Below the pieces are notes generated by a model. That model was not told the DNA's origin. It made no database searches and worked only from the letters and a program-made list of their open reading frames with translations. The position numbers were made by a program, and so were the translations under genes. From assembly GCA_946545145.1 (NCBI GenBank), contig CAMNNG010000026.1, positions 1-12,956 of the forward strand: a stretch of DNA of 12,956 nucleotides. Direction: 5' to 3'. The stretch comes from an uncultured Bacillota bacterium. Its GTDB lineage: Bacteria; Bacillota; Clostridia; Peptostreptococcales; Anaerovoracaceae. This document shows, in pieces, positions 5,852-12,285 of this stretch. Numbering within the stretch: the first letter of the stretch is position 1; each line of letters opens with the position of its first letter.

Positions 5852-6388
5852 GTGGATATGGCAGATATCAAAATAGGAAAAATCGTGAATGCTCACGGCA
5901 TCAAAGGCGAGGTCAAGATCATCAGCTATTCGGATGATCCCGGCCGCTTTGAGATGCTTGAAAGCATCCTCGTTGGTGGATCAGTAAGCGAAGATCTCAC
6001 GGAATACTACATCGAAGACGTCAGATACAAGGCGGGAAGCGTCCTTCTCAAACTCGAGGGTGTTGACGACAGGAACGCCGCCGAGGCTATGAAGGAAAAA
6101 TTCGTCTTCATGGATGAGGACGATCTTCCGGAGCTTGAAGACGGACAGTACTATGTCAGGGACATAGTCGGCTTTGATGTAGTAGATGAAGAAGGAAGAA
6201 AACTGGGCGAACTGAAGGACGTCCAGACGAATACGGCTCAGGATCTGTATATCGTATCGAGGAAGGATGCGGACGGAAAGAAGGCGGCGGACCTGCTCAT
6301 TCCGGGCGTGGATGAGTTCATCCTCGATGTCGACACAGACGGGCGGAAGATAACAGTGAAACTGCCGGAAGGGCTGGAGGAGATATAG
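5852..6388 (+). CDS. rimM: Ribosome maturation factor RimM
   Basis: RimM binds S19 and helps mature the 3' (head) domain of the 30S subunit. The 178-aa protein shows the family N-terminus KIGKIVNAHGIKGEVKI (residues 7-23) and a C-terminal PRC-barrel from about 95, opening with the typical DGQYYVRDIVGFDVVDEEG and including TNTAQDLYIV and LLIPGVDEFILDVD. Two starts compete. GTG 5852 has GGAAGG 8 nt upstream. ATG 5858, two codons in, is preceded by AGGTGG at only 2 nt. I use the GTG but the difference is two residues. The gene is separated from khpA by a terminator and its start lies beside a GC hairpin; it ends 1 bp before trmD, so the two are translationally coupled. Confidence 0.95.
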   Translation: MDMADIKIGKIVNAHGIKGEVKIISYSDDPGRFEMLESILVGGSVSEDLTEYYIEDVRYKAGSVLLKLEGVDDRNAAEAMKEKFVFMDEDDLPELEDGQYYVRDIVGFDVVDEEGRKLGELKDVQTNTAQDLYIVSRKDADGKKAADLLIPGVDEFILDVDTDGRKITVKLPEGLEEI

Positions 6389-6389
6389 G

Positions 6390-7118
6390 ATGAATATCCA
6401 GGTGCTTACGCTCTTTCCGGAGATGTTCTCGCCTCTCGAGCACAGCATGATAGGAAGAGCGAGACAGAACGGTATAGTCGATATCTCATTTATCGACATC
6501 CGTGACTATACAAAGGACAAACACAACAGGACGGATGACTATCCATTCGGCGGAGGCCAGGGGATGGTCATGATGGCTGATCCTGTTTTTTCGGCGTTCC
6601 GTGATATCGACGCCGGCAATAAAAAGATCGTGTACATGTCGCCCAAGGGCAGGGTGCTCGATCAGGAAAAGATAACGGAGCTTTCAGCTGAAGAGGACCT
6701 CGTCATACTCTGCGGTCACTACGAAGGTATAGACGAGAGGATCCTCGAAAAATGGGACATCGAGGAGATATCCATCGGCGACTATATCCTGACAGGAGGA
6801 GAGCCTGCGGCGGTAGTCCTCATCGATTCTGTCGTGAGGATGCTTCCGGGAGTCCTCTCTTCGGAGGAGTCGGCGCTGGAGGAATCCATATACTCCGGGC
6901 TGCTCGAGTATCCGCAGTACACCCATCCCAGAGAATACGAAGGGATGCAGGTTCCGGAGGTGCTTCTCTCGGGCCATCACAGGAATATCTATCTGTGGCG
7001 TTTCGAGAAGGCTCTCGAGATAACGAAAGAAAGGCGGCCTGACCTTTTCGAGGCGTTCCTCAAAAAGGCTGACGGGCTCGCAAAGGATGAAAAAACCGTA
7101 TTGGAAAAGTTCAAATGA
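6390..7118 (+). CDS. trmD: tRNA (guanine-N1-)-methyltransferase TrmD
   Basis: TrmD uses S-adenosylmethionine to make m1G37 in tRNAs that read codons starting with C and some G, preventing +1 frameshifting. The 242-aa protein is full length. Seen: DDYPFGGGQGMVM (49-61), the trefoil-knot SAM loops LCGHYEGIDERI (107-118) and EISIGDYILTGGE (126-138), and the YPQYTHPREYEGMQVPEVLLSGHH region (174-197) that contributes to the tRNA site. A clear GGAGGAG lies inside the end of rimM, 7 nt before the ATG. In many bacteria trmD is followed by rplS (L19); here the next gene is a HlyD-like protein instead. Confidence 0.99.
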   Translation: MNIQVLTLFPEMFSPLEHSMIGRARQNGIVDISFIDIRDYTKDKHNRTDDYPFGGGQGMVMMADPVFSAFRDIDAGNKKIVYMSPKGRVLDQEKITELSAEEDLVILCGHYEGIDERILEKWDIEEISIGDYILTGGEPAAVVLIDSVVRMLPGVLSSEESALEESIYSGLLEYPQYTHPREYEGMQVPEVLLSGHHRNIYLWRFEKALEITKERRPDLFEAFLKKADGLAKDEKTVLEKFK

Positions 7119-7129
7119 TGGTGTAGAAT
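7101..7129 (+). promoter_or_regulatory. Possible promoter for the HlyD-to-pseudouridine-synthase block
   Basis: TTGGAA (7101-7106), 17-bp spacer, TAGAAT (7124-7129). The -10 matches at five of six positions, the -35 at four. It overlaps the end of trmD. If used, transcription would begin about 20 nt before the ATG at 7156, leaving the TAGGGGA motif at the very 5' end. Confidence 0.38.
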
Positions 7130-7155
7130 CTTTAGGGGAAAAAAGATATTAAAAA

Positions 7156-8145
7156 ATGGCCAAATTGAACAGAAAAACCGTAGTCATATTCATACTGCTC
7201 GTGGTGGCTCTGTATATTGTGATAGAGGTAGTGCCGCGCGTCACGGGCGCGCTTACAGGCACTGAGATCCTGGAGTACGGCGAGCTCCGGGTGTCGGTAC
7301 CGGTCGAGGCATGGGTCGTCAGGGACGAGACGTGCTACAAGGCCGCAAAGGACGGCACCATGAAGGGCTTCGTCGAAGAGGGATCCCTGGTAAAACGGGG
7401 CAGCAAGGTAGTAGACTTCACGGCATCCGAAAAGGGCGGTGAAGGCGATGACATACATGACAGCGGCGCAAAATACAAAGGAATAAGAGAACGGCTCGGC
7501 AAGGAGCTCATCGAGGATACCAATCAGAAGGCGCAGAGAAAAGGCATCTTTTCGTGCTATATCGACGGATATGAGGCGCTTCTCAGCCCCGGGAACATGA
7601 GAAAAGTCGCTTACAGCGACGTCAAGGGGATCGACAGCGCGCCCAAGGACCTCAAACGCAAAAGAGCTCACGCGGGAGAGCCGATCTACAAGATAGCGGA
7701 CAACAGCCAGTGGTACCTTCTCTGCTGGATAGAATCGGACGACATCAACAACTTCGAAAAGGGCAGGAGCGTGAAGATCGCCTTCGAAGATGCGACGGTC
7801 GATGCCAGTGTGTATTCTATCGATCAGGACGGCGACAGATACAGGATCGTGGTCGCCACGAACAGGTATTACAAGGATCTGATGAAGATAAGGGCATGCA
7901 AAGCTGAGATAGTCACGACCGATATGGAAGGGCTCCTCATCAGCAACAGATGCCTGACGACGCAGAAGAAAAAGGTCGGATGCTATGTCAAGACGACGAC
8001 GGGAGAGTACGTATTCCGCGAGGTCAAGACGCTGGCGTCTGACGGGGAGAAGACGGTCGTAGCGGAGACGCAGTTCTTCAACGAGGACGGTGAGCCGGTG
8101 AATACGGTCAAGGCTTACGACGAGGTGCTTACTGACCCCAAATAG
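7156..8145 (+). CDS. HlyD/RND-adaptor-like membrane protein
   Basis: A 329-aa protein with one N-terminal transmembrane helix (about 8-28) and an extracytoplasmic barrel-sandwich-hybrid fold like that of HlyD and RND membrane-fusion proteins. The first lipoyl half is AAKDGTMKGFVEEGSLVKRGSKVVDF (63-88). A charged linker without the long coiled coil of true adaptors follows (89-126). The second half runs over about 127-190, ending EPIYKIADNSQWYLLCWI, and beta-barrel strands follow to the C-terminus. No ABC or RND transporter gene is adjacent. In clostridia such proteins often sit just before yggS-sepF, suggesting an envelope or division-linked role rather than drug export; that is inference. 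The nearest ribosome site (AGGGGA, 7134-7139) is about 16 nt from the ATG, longer than ideal. Confidence 0.82.
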   Translation: MAKLNRKTVVIFILLVVALYIVIEVVPRVTGALTGTEILEYGELRVSVPVEAWVVRDETCYKAAKDGTMKGFVEEGSLVKRGSKVVDFTASEKGGEGDDIHDSGAKYKGIRERLGKELIEDTNQKAQRKGIFSCYIDGYEALLSPGNMRKVAYSDVKGIDSAPKDLKRKRAHAGEPIYKIADNSQWYLLCWIESDDINNFEKGRSVKIAFEDATVDASVYSIDQDGDRYRIVVATNRYYKDLMKIRACKAEIVTTDMEGLLISNRCLTTQKKKVGCYVKTTTGEYVFREVKTLASDGEKTVVAETQFFNEDGEPVNTVKAYDEVLTDPK

Positions 8146-8172
8146 ATATGACCCGAAACAGGAGTGATGAAA

Positions 8173-8835
8173 ATGGTCGACATCAAGGCTAATCTTGAAA
8201 ACGTAAGAAGTGAAATGAAGGACGGAGTCCTTCTCGTTGCTGTAACGAAGACGCATACGCCTGCGGAGATCAATACGGCGATCGACTGCGGCGTTACGGA
8301 TATAGGAGAGAACAAGGTCCAGGAGATACTGGACAAGTACGACAGCGTCAAGCCGGTTCGCTGGCATATGATAGGACATCTTCAGACGAACAAGGTCAAG
8401 TACATCATAGACAAGGTCGTTCTGATCCACTCGGTGGATTCTCTCAAACTGGCAAAGGAGATCAACAAGAGGGCCGGGCAGCACGAAAAGCTCATGGACA
8501 TCCTCATCCAGGTGAACATTGCTGATGAGGAGAGCAAGTGGGGCGTTTCGAAGGACGAAGTGAAGGGTCTCATAGATGACGTGACAGAGAATTGCCCGAA
8601 CGTTAGGATCAAGGGTCTGATGACGGTCGTTCCGTACGCGGACGATCCCGAAGAAATAAGAGGATATTTCACACAGGTAAAGGAAATGTATGACGGATAT
8701 GCCGGTGACGAAAGAGAGATGGTAGACTTTGAATATCTCTCGATGGGCATGACGCATGATTATGTCACAGCTATGGAAGAAGGTTCCAACCTTATCAGGG
8801 TCGGAACGGGCATATTCGGCACAAGAGTATATTAA
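8173..8835 (+). CDS. yggS: PLP homeostasis protein YggS/PROSC (YlmE)
   Basis: A 220-aa member of the alanine-racemase-N-like family that binds pyridoxal 5'-phosphate and buffers vitamin B6 pools without known enzymatic activity. The PLP lysine is K26 in LLVAVTKTHTP. GENKVQEILDK (46-56), WHMIGHLQTNK (64-74) and the C-terminal LSMGMTHDYVTAMEEGSNLIRVGTGIFG are diagnostic. AGGAG (8160-8164) sits 8 nt before the ATG at 8173; GTG 8164 and ATG 8167 are in frame but overlap that site. Placement next to sepF matches ylmE-sepF in Bacillus. The family is usually slightly longer (about 225-235 aa): this one has a compact N-terminus. Confidence 0.96.
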   Translation: MVDIKANLENVRSEMKDGVLLVAVTKTHTPAEINTAIDCGVTDIGENKVQEILDKYDSVKPVRWHMIGHLQTNKVKYIIDKVVLIHSVDSLKLAKEINKRAGQHEKLMDILIQVNIADEESKWGVSKDEVKGLIDDVTENCPNVRIKGLMTVVPYADDPEEIRGYFTQVKEMYDGYAGDEREMVDFEYLSMGMTHDYVTAMEEGSNLIRVGTGIFGTRVY

Positions 8836-8858
8836 CAAGTGAGCAGGAGGGAAAACAC

Positions 8859-9341
8859 ATGGGCGTTTTTGATAAGTTCAAAGATCTTGTAGGTATTGAG
8901 GAATACGATGAAGATGACTATCTTGAAGAGGATGTCAGACCTGTCGTTTCTCAGATGGAAAGACAGCGCGTCGAGCCGAGAAACGTCGAACCGAGAAACA
9001 ATTATTCGCAGAGGACGAGGGACAAGGTCCTGTCCATGCAGAAGGAGGTCGATGCTATGAAAATGGTGGTTACTGAGCCTGCGGGCTTCGAAGAATGCCC
9101 CAAACTCGTCGATTCGCTCAAGGCGAGAAAACCCGTCATAATCAACCTTGAAAAGATCGATTCGGATACAGCAAGAAAGATATTCGATTTTCTCAGCGGT
9201 GCTACATACGCACTGAACGGCACGGTCCAGAAAGTCGCAAACAACATCTTCGTGTTCGCGCCGGAGAACATCGATATTTCGGCAAATGCGCCTGATACTA
9301 AAGGATTCGATTTCAGCAAGGACAACGATAGCTGGAGGTAG
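8859..9341 (+). CDS. sepF: Cell division protein SepF
   Basis: SepF tethers FtsZ filaments to the membrane and shapes the division septum. The 160-aa protein has the expected parts: an N-terminal amphipathic membrane-targeting helix (MGVFDKFKDLVGI), a flexible acidic/basic linker (about 14-65, with an EPRN repeat in RVEPRNVEPRNN), and the C-terminal core from about 68, with KPVIINLEKIDSDTARKIFDFLSGATYALNG (91-121) and VANNIFVFAPENIDI (126-140). AGGAGGG precedes the ATG by 8 nt. The divIVA start codon follows 3 bp after its stop. A DUF-like tail (KGFDFSKDNDSWR) ends the protein. Confidence 0.97.
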   Translation: MGVFDKFKDLVGIEEYDEDDYLEEDVRPVVSQMERQRVEPRNVEPRNNYSQRTRDKVLSMQKEVDAMKMVVTEPAGFEECPKLVDSLKARKPVIINLEKIDSDTARKIFDFLSGATYALNGTVQKVANNIFVFAPENIDISANAPDTKGFDFSKDNDSWR

Positions 9342-9344
9342 AGG

Positions 9345-9974
9345 ATGATCACTCCGAAAGAGATACAGACGAAGCAGTTCTCAAAGGTGATGAGAGGCTA
9401 CAAGGATGAAGAGGTCGATATGTTCCTCGATCTCATCACGCTCGATCTCGAGCAGCTTCTCAAAGAAAATGAAGAACTGAAATCGCAGGTCGCCGATCTT
9501 CAGAGGAAGGTCGACGGATACCAGAGCACGGACAGCGAGGCCGAAAAGCTTCTCAAACAGGCTCAGGAGCTGATGAGAGATATTTCGAGCAGCGCGGACA
9601 AAAGAGCGCAGCTCGCTGTCAGGAATGCAGGCCTTGAAGCGGACTCTATCATTCGCGAGGCGAGAGAAAGAGCTGCAAGGATAGATGAAGAAAACAAGCG
9701 TGTCAGGCAGTCCGCGGAGAACTTCAAGGAGAGATACAGAAGGCTCCTTGAAGATGAACTTGCGAAACTTGACACAGCTGCAAATGAGAGTGTAGAAACT
9801 GAAGAAGTGACGAGACTGGAAGATCTGTTTGACGACATCGAGTTTCAGCCCGCTAAGAAAATGACAGATACACTCGACATGCCGACCATAATTTCGGATT
9901 CGATACCCGATGCGCCCGGGTTAGCCGAAGACGGAGACAGACGGACAGTCATCGTCAATATGGGAGAAGAGTAG
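9345..9974 (+). CDS. divIVA: DivIVA-domain protein
   Basis: DivIVA recognises curved membrane at poles and septa and recruits division or wall factors. The 209-aa protein starts with the membrane-binding domain (MITPKEIQTKQFSKVMRGYKDEEVDMFLDLI, with the conserved RGY at 17-19 and EVDMFLD) and continues as coiled coil over about 31-140, rich in E, K, R and leucine. The last 60 residues are acidic, proline-containing and probably disordered. GGAGG straddles the sepF stop, so the two are coupled. The ylmG and ylmH genes that separate sepF and divIVA in Bacillus are missing. The stop TAG overlaps the lspA GTG by one base. Confidence 0.96.
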   Translation: MITPKEIQTKQFSKVMRGYKDEEVDMFLDLITLDLEQLLKENEELKSQVADLQRKVDGYQSTDSEAEKLLKQAQELMRDISSSADKRAQLAVRNAGLEADSIIREARERAARIDEENKRVRQSAENFKERYRRLLEDELAKLDTAANESVETEEVTRLEDLFDDIEFQPAKKMTDTLDMPTIISDSIPDAPGLAEDGDRRTVIVNMGEE

Positions 9975-10567
9975 TGAGTAAGAAAAAACATAAGACCAGG
10001 ATGTCGAAGGAGCAGAAGGCTTCAAAGCAGAGACCCGTAAAGGAGTCAATCGCGTCGAAGGCGGCCGCGCCTCAGAAAAGACAGATGCCGCAGGCCAACA
10101 TCAAAGCTCATCCGTTCTGGTACTATCTGATCATGATAGTGATAATAGTCGCTATCGACCAGTGTCTGAAGATGCTGGTGGAAGGAAAGCTCGCGGTCGG
10201 AGAAAAGATATATATCGTTGAGGACCTTTTCGTCATCACGAACGTCCACAACACCGGAGCCGCATTCAATTTCCTTGCTGATCAGCCGCAGCTCGTTATG
10301 GGTATAACGGCAGCCATCATAGCAGTGGGATTCTATTTCCTGTTTGCATTCAGAGAGACTCCTCTGCTGCAGACGTTCATAGCGCTGGTGCTTGGCGGTG
10401 CCGAAGGAAACCTGATCGACAGGCTGATGCACGGCTACGTGATCGACTATATCGATATCAATATCATACCGGTATTCAATTTTGCCGACATATGCGTGAC
10501 GGTAGGAGTACTGTTCCTCTGCATCATGTTCACGGCACTGAACCGAGGGAGAACATACGGTGGATAA
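9974..10567 (+). CDS. lspA: Lipoprotein signal peptidase (signal peptidase II)
   Basis: LspA is the membrane aspartyl protease that removes signal peptides from diacylglyceryl-modified prolipoproteins. The 197-aa protein contains four hydrophobic segments (about 47-66, 105-126, 131-148, 170-190). Signature segments are VHNTGAAFNFLADQ (91-104), GGAEGNLIDRLMHGYVIDYID with catalytic D158, and FNFADICVTVG with catalytic D172. It starts at GTG with GGAGAAG just upstream, overlapping divIVA by one base. Unusually, about 44 lysine/arginine-rich residues precede the first membrane helix; most LspA proteins have only a few. A later start is not obvious, since the first downstream methionines (10, 38) would not have a ribosome site I can see. 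The lipoprotein at 11917 is a plausible substrate. Confidence 0.97.
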   Translation: MSKKKHKTRMSKEQKASKQRPVKESIASKAAAPQKRQMPQANIKAHPFWYYLIMIVIIVAIDQCLKMLVEGKLAVGEKIYIVEDLFVITNVHNTGAAFNFLADQPQLVMGITAAIIAVGFYFLFAFRETPLLQTFIALVLGGAEGNLIDRLMHGYVIDYIDINIIPVFNFADICVTVGVLFLCIMFTALNRGRTYGG

Positions 10568-11492
10568 TGAAAAGATCATAAAGATCACAGGCATCGGTCC
10601 GTCAGAAAAAAGGATCGATGCCTTTTTATCATCAGAAATAGAGGGGATGTCCAGAAACGGCATCCAGAGGCTCATAGAAGAGGGCGCCGTCGAGGTGAAC
10701 GGCGCTGTTTGTGATTCCAAGAAAATGAAGGTCGGGGAAGGCGACGAGATACGCATCATCGTGCCCGAACCGAAAAAGCTCGACGTAAAGGCGGAGAACC
10801 TCCCGATAGACATCGTATATGAGGACGATCATCTTCTAGTGGTCGACAAGGCGAAGGGAATGGTAGTCCATCCCGCGCAGACCACTCCGGACGGGACACT
10901 GGTCAACGCCGTGATGTATCACTGCGCCGGAAGGCTTTCGTCGATAAACGGTGTTGAAAGACCGGGAATCGTCCACAGGATAGACAAGGACACGAGCGGC
11001 CTTCTCGTAATAGCAAAGACCGACGCGGCCCACGAGTCGCTTGCAGCCCAGCTCGCAGAGCACTCCGTGACGAGGGCCTATCTTGCTCTGGTCCACGACA
11101 ACATCAAAGACGACAGCGGAAGGATAGATCTTCCCATCGGACGCGATCCGAAAAACAGGCTGCGCATGGCGGTCACCACAAAAAACTCGAAGAGGGCGGT
11201 GACGAACTACACCGTTCTTGAAAGGTTCGGAAAAGCGACCCTGATCGAAGCCCGCCTGGAGACCGGCAGGACTCATCAGATAAGGGTCCACATGGCGTAT
11301 ATGAAGCATCCGCTGATAGGCGATCCGGTCTACGGACCCGCAAAGTCGAAGTACAGGGACATGGGCCAGATGCTCCATGCGTATATCCTCGGATTCATCC
11401 ATCCCGCAACAGGAGAATACATGGAATTCAGGAGCGAACTTCCGGAGGAGTTCCGGGAGATGCTCGAAAAATTCAGGCTGTCATCCAGGTGA
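10560..11492 (+). CDS. RluD-family pseudouridine synthase (YlyB-like)
   Basis: A 310-aa RluA/RluD-type pseudouridine synthase that isomerises uridines, usually in 23S rRNA. An S4 RNA-binding domain fills about residues 16-70 (RIDAFLSSEIEGMSRNGIQRLIEEGAVEVNG). The catalytic domain shows IVYEDDHLLVVDKAKGMVVHPA, then the active-site aspartate D142 in GIVHRIDKDTSGLLVIAK, and RLETGRTHQIRVHMAYMKHPLIGDPVYG near residues 232-260. It starts at GTG inside the last codons of lspA (8-nt overlap), with GAGGGAG 9 nt upstream; lspA followed by this gene matches lspA-ylyB of Bacillus. Exact rRNA target cannot be read. Its codons 10-22 encode a terminator-shaped RNA hairpin (10589-10627). Confidence 0.95.
   Translation: MDNEKIIKITGIGPSEKRIDAFLSSEIEGMSRNGIQRLIEEGAVEVNGAVCDSKKMKVGEGDEIRIIVPEPKKLDVKAENLPIDIVYEDDHLLVVDKAKGMVVHPAQTTPDGTLVNAVMYHCAGRLSSINGVERPGIVHRIDKDTSGLLVIAKTDAAHESLAAQLAEHSVTRAYLALVHDNIKDDSGRIDLPIGRDPKNRLRMAVTTKNSKRAVTNYTVLERFGKATLIEARLETGRTHQIRVHMAYMKHPLIGDPVYGPAKSKYRDMGQMLHAYILGFIHPATGEYMEFRSELPEEFREMLEKFRLSSR
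10589..10627 (+). terminator. Terminator-shaped hairpin inside the pseudouridine synthase start
   Basis: AGGCATCGGTCC (10589-10600) pairs with GGATCGATGCCT (10612-10623): 12 bp with a single G-T pair, an 11-nt A-rich loop, then Ts to 10627. It sits about 30 nt into the gene and just past the lspA stop (10567). Translating ribosomes would unwind it, so it could act as a translation-dependent attenuator. The amino acids encoded are ordinary for the family, so chance is not excluded. Confidence 0.45.
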
Positions 11493-11547
11493 AACCGGTG
11501 AGAGACCCGGGGACGGCAGGCCTGCGGCACCGGCGGTCGGTATCCGA
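11493..11547. other. GC-rich gap after the pseudouridine synthase gene
   Basis: Contains CCGGTG (11497-11502) and a matching CACCGG about 26 bp later, plus the palindrome GCAGGCCTGC between them. A structured 3' end is likely, but no T-run follows on the plus strand. The transcript end of the long operon is therefore not defined by a standard terminator. Confidence 0.3.
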
Positions 11548-11679
11548 TCAGCCCTGTTTTGCTGTAACGTACTTCAGACAGTCTTCGCATATGTATCCAT
11601 CCTTGAAAGGCTTTGCTTTCCTGATCTGATCACATAAGCTGCACTTTGGCTCTTTGTAGTAGGTCTTCAACGCTTCCAT
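11548..11679 (-). CDS. Small zinc-ribbon protein (43 aa)
   Basis: A 43-codon reading frame on the minus strand. It encodes two CxxC knuckles: C13-S-L-C16 and C31-E-D-C34, spaced by 14 residues, the geometry of a treble-clef or zinc-ribbon site binding one Zn2+. The KDGYICEDCLKYV ending resembles the N-terminal zinc ribbon of DUF4428-type clostridial proteins; that comparison is from memory. The GGAGG five nucleotides before the ATG is a textbook ribosome site, and a TTGAAA-17-TAACAT promoter candidate lies upstream (11738-11766). The product is short, basic, and has no membrane segment. It could be a DNA/RNA-binding or protein-interaction module. Its existence rests on the cysteine pattern and the ribosome site. 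Confidence 0.68.
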   Translation of the reverse strand: MEALKTYYKEPKCSLCDQIRKAKPFKDGYICEDCLKYVTAKQG

Positions 11680-11694
11680 AGATGCCTCCAAAGT

Positions 11695-11721
11695 ACACTA
11701 GCAGCCGTCCCCCGGGAGTGT
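11695..11721 (-). other. Hairpin in the zinc-ribbon gene leader
   Basis: ACACT (11695-11699) pairs with AGTGT (11717-11721), enclosing a GC-rich CCCCCGGG stretch. It ends a few bases before the GGAGG of the zinc-ribbon gene, so a folded leader could affect ribosome access. Weak evidence. Confidence 0.25.
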
Positions 11722-11737
11722 TCAAAGGGTAAGTATC

Positions 11738-11766
11738 ATGTTACGCTTCCAATATTTGGATTTCAA
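11738..11766 (-). promoter_or_regulatory. Promoter candidate for the zinc-ribbon gene
   Basis: Minus strand: TTGAAA (plus 11761-11766), 17-bp spacer, TAACAT (plus 11738-11743). The -35 matches at five of six positions and the -10 at four. The -35 lies inside the left arm of the inverted repeat at 11760-11783, which would suit an operator. Confidence 0.4.
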
Positions 11767-11816
11767 CAAAAATCCGTTGAAATCGCGTTTCGTGCGGTTG
11801 AAATGCCGTTTCGTGC
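11760..11816. repeat. Inverted repeat plus 21-bp tandem repeat between divergent promoters
   Basis: ATTTCAAC (11760-11767) and GTTGAAAT (11776-11783) form a perfect 8-bp inverted repeat with 8 bp between. The right arm begins a 21-bp unit (11775-11795) repeated at once (11796-11816) with 18 of 21 bases identical; both units share GTTGAAAT, two variable bases, and CGTTTCGTGC. The 21-bp period equals two DNA turns. Placement between divergent promoter candidates suggests regulator binding sites. Confidence 0.6.
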
Positions 11817-11855
11817 CGTAGGGGCCCGGTCAGTAAGCAAAAACTAAAGCATGGT

Positions 11856-11884
11856 TTTACATGAAAACACAGATTTGCTAAAAT
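11856..11884 (+). promoter_or_regulatory. Sigma-A promoter of the lipoprotein gene
   Basis: TTTACA (11856-11861), 17-bp spacer, TAAAAT (11879-11884), with TG one base before the -10 (extended -10). Each hexamer matches five of six positions. Expected start near 11891 gives a leader of about 26 nt containing GGGAAGG. A GTTTT/AAAAC inverted repeat (11854-11868) overlaps the -35. Confidence 0.6.
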
Positions 11885-11916
11885 ATAGACAAATCTAAAA
11901 CGGGAAGGTTTGTTTT

Positions 11917-12285
11917 ATGAAAAAGATATTAGCAACGCTGTGCTGCATCGCAGTCATCGCGACATGCGTATTCGCGGCAGGCTGCGGAGGGACAGACATG
12001 TCCGGCAGCAAGTACCTTGGCAAATGGCAGGCCACGACGGCTGAGTACTCGGGATTCAAGATCGGAGTAGAAGATGCTCTGGGCGGAGAATTCTCATTCA
12101 CCCTCAACGACGACGGAACGATAGATCTGCTCGTGTCGGGCGAGGAACAGTCGGGCAAGTGGAGCGAGACGGAGAACGGTATCAAAATAGAGGACAGCGA
12201 GCAGGAGCTCGAGCTGACCGAAGATGATAACGGAAATCTCGTGATGAATTATTCCGGAATGGCTCTCACTTTCGAAAAAGAGTGA
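11917..12285 (+). CDS. Small secreted lipoprotein, lipocalin-like
   Basis: A 122-aa precursor with a lipoprotein signal peptide: MKK, a hydrophobic core (4-20) and the FAAGC lipobox with the acylated cysteine at C23. The remaining 99 residues are acidic and beta-rich. The pattern GKWQAT, FTLNDDGTIDL and SGKWSETENGIKIEDSEQELELTEDDNGNLVMNY resembles the short lipocalin-like domain in many clostridial lipoproteins, in which repeated GKW/GxW turns separate strands; the ligand is unknown. GGGAAGG lies 8 nt before the ATG. It has its own promoter, so it appears monocistronic. Its stop TGA abuts the stop of the convergent rqcH gene with no base between. LspA, encoded upstream in this window, would cleave the signal peptide. 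Confidence 0.82.
   Translation: MKKILATLCCIAVIATCVFAAGCGGTDMSGSKYLGKWQATTAEYSGFKIGVEDALGGEFSFTLNDDGTIDLLVSGEEQSGKWSETENGIKIEDSEQELELTEDDNGNLVMNYSGMALTFEKE

Noticed and set aside
7132..8838. A very long minus-strand open frame opposite the HlyD-like and yggS genes.
   Set aside because: It mirrors two well-recognised plus-strand genes, crosses their boundary, and its translation is rich in R, V, D and L with no family features; such frames arise from the codon bias of the real genes.
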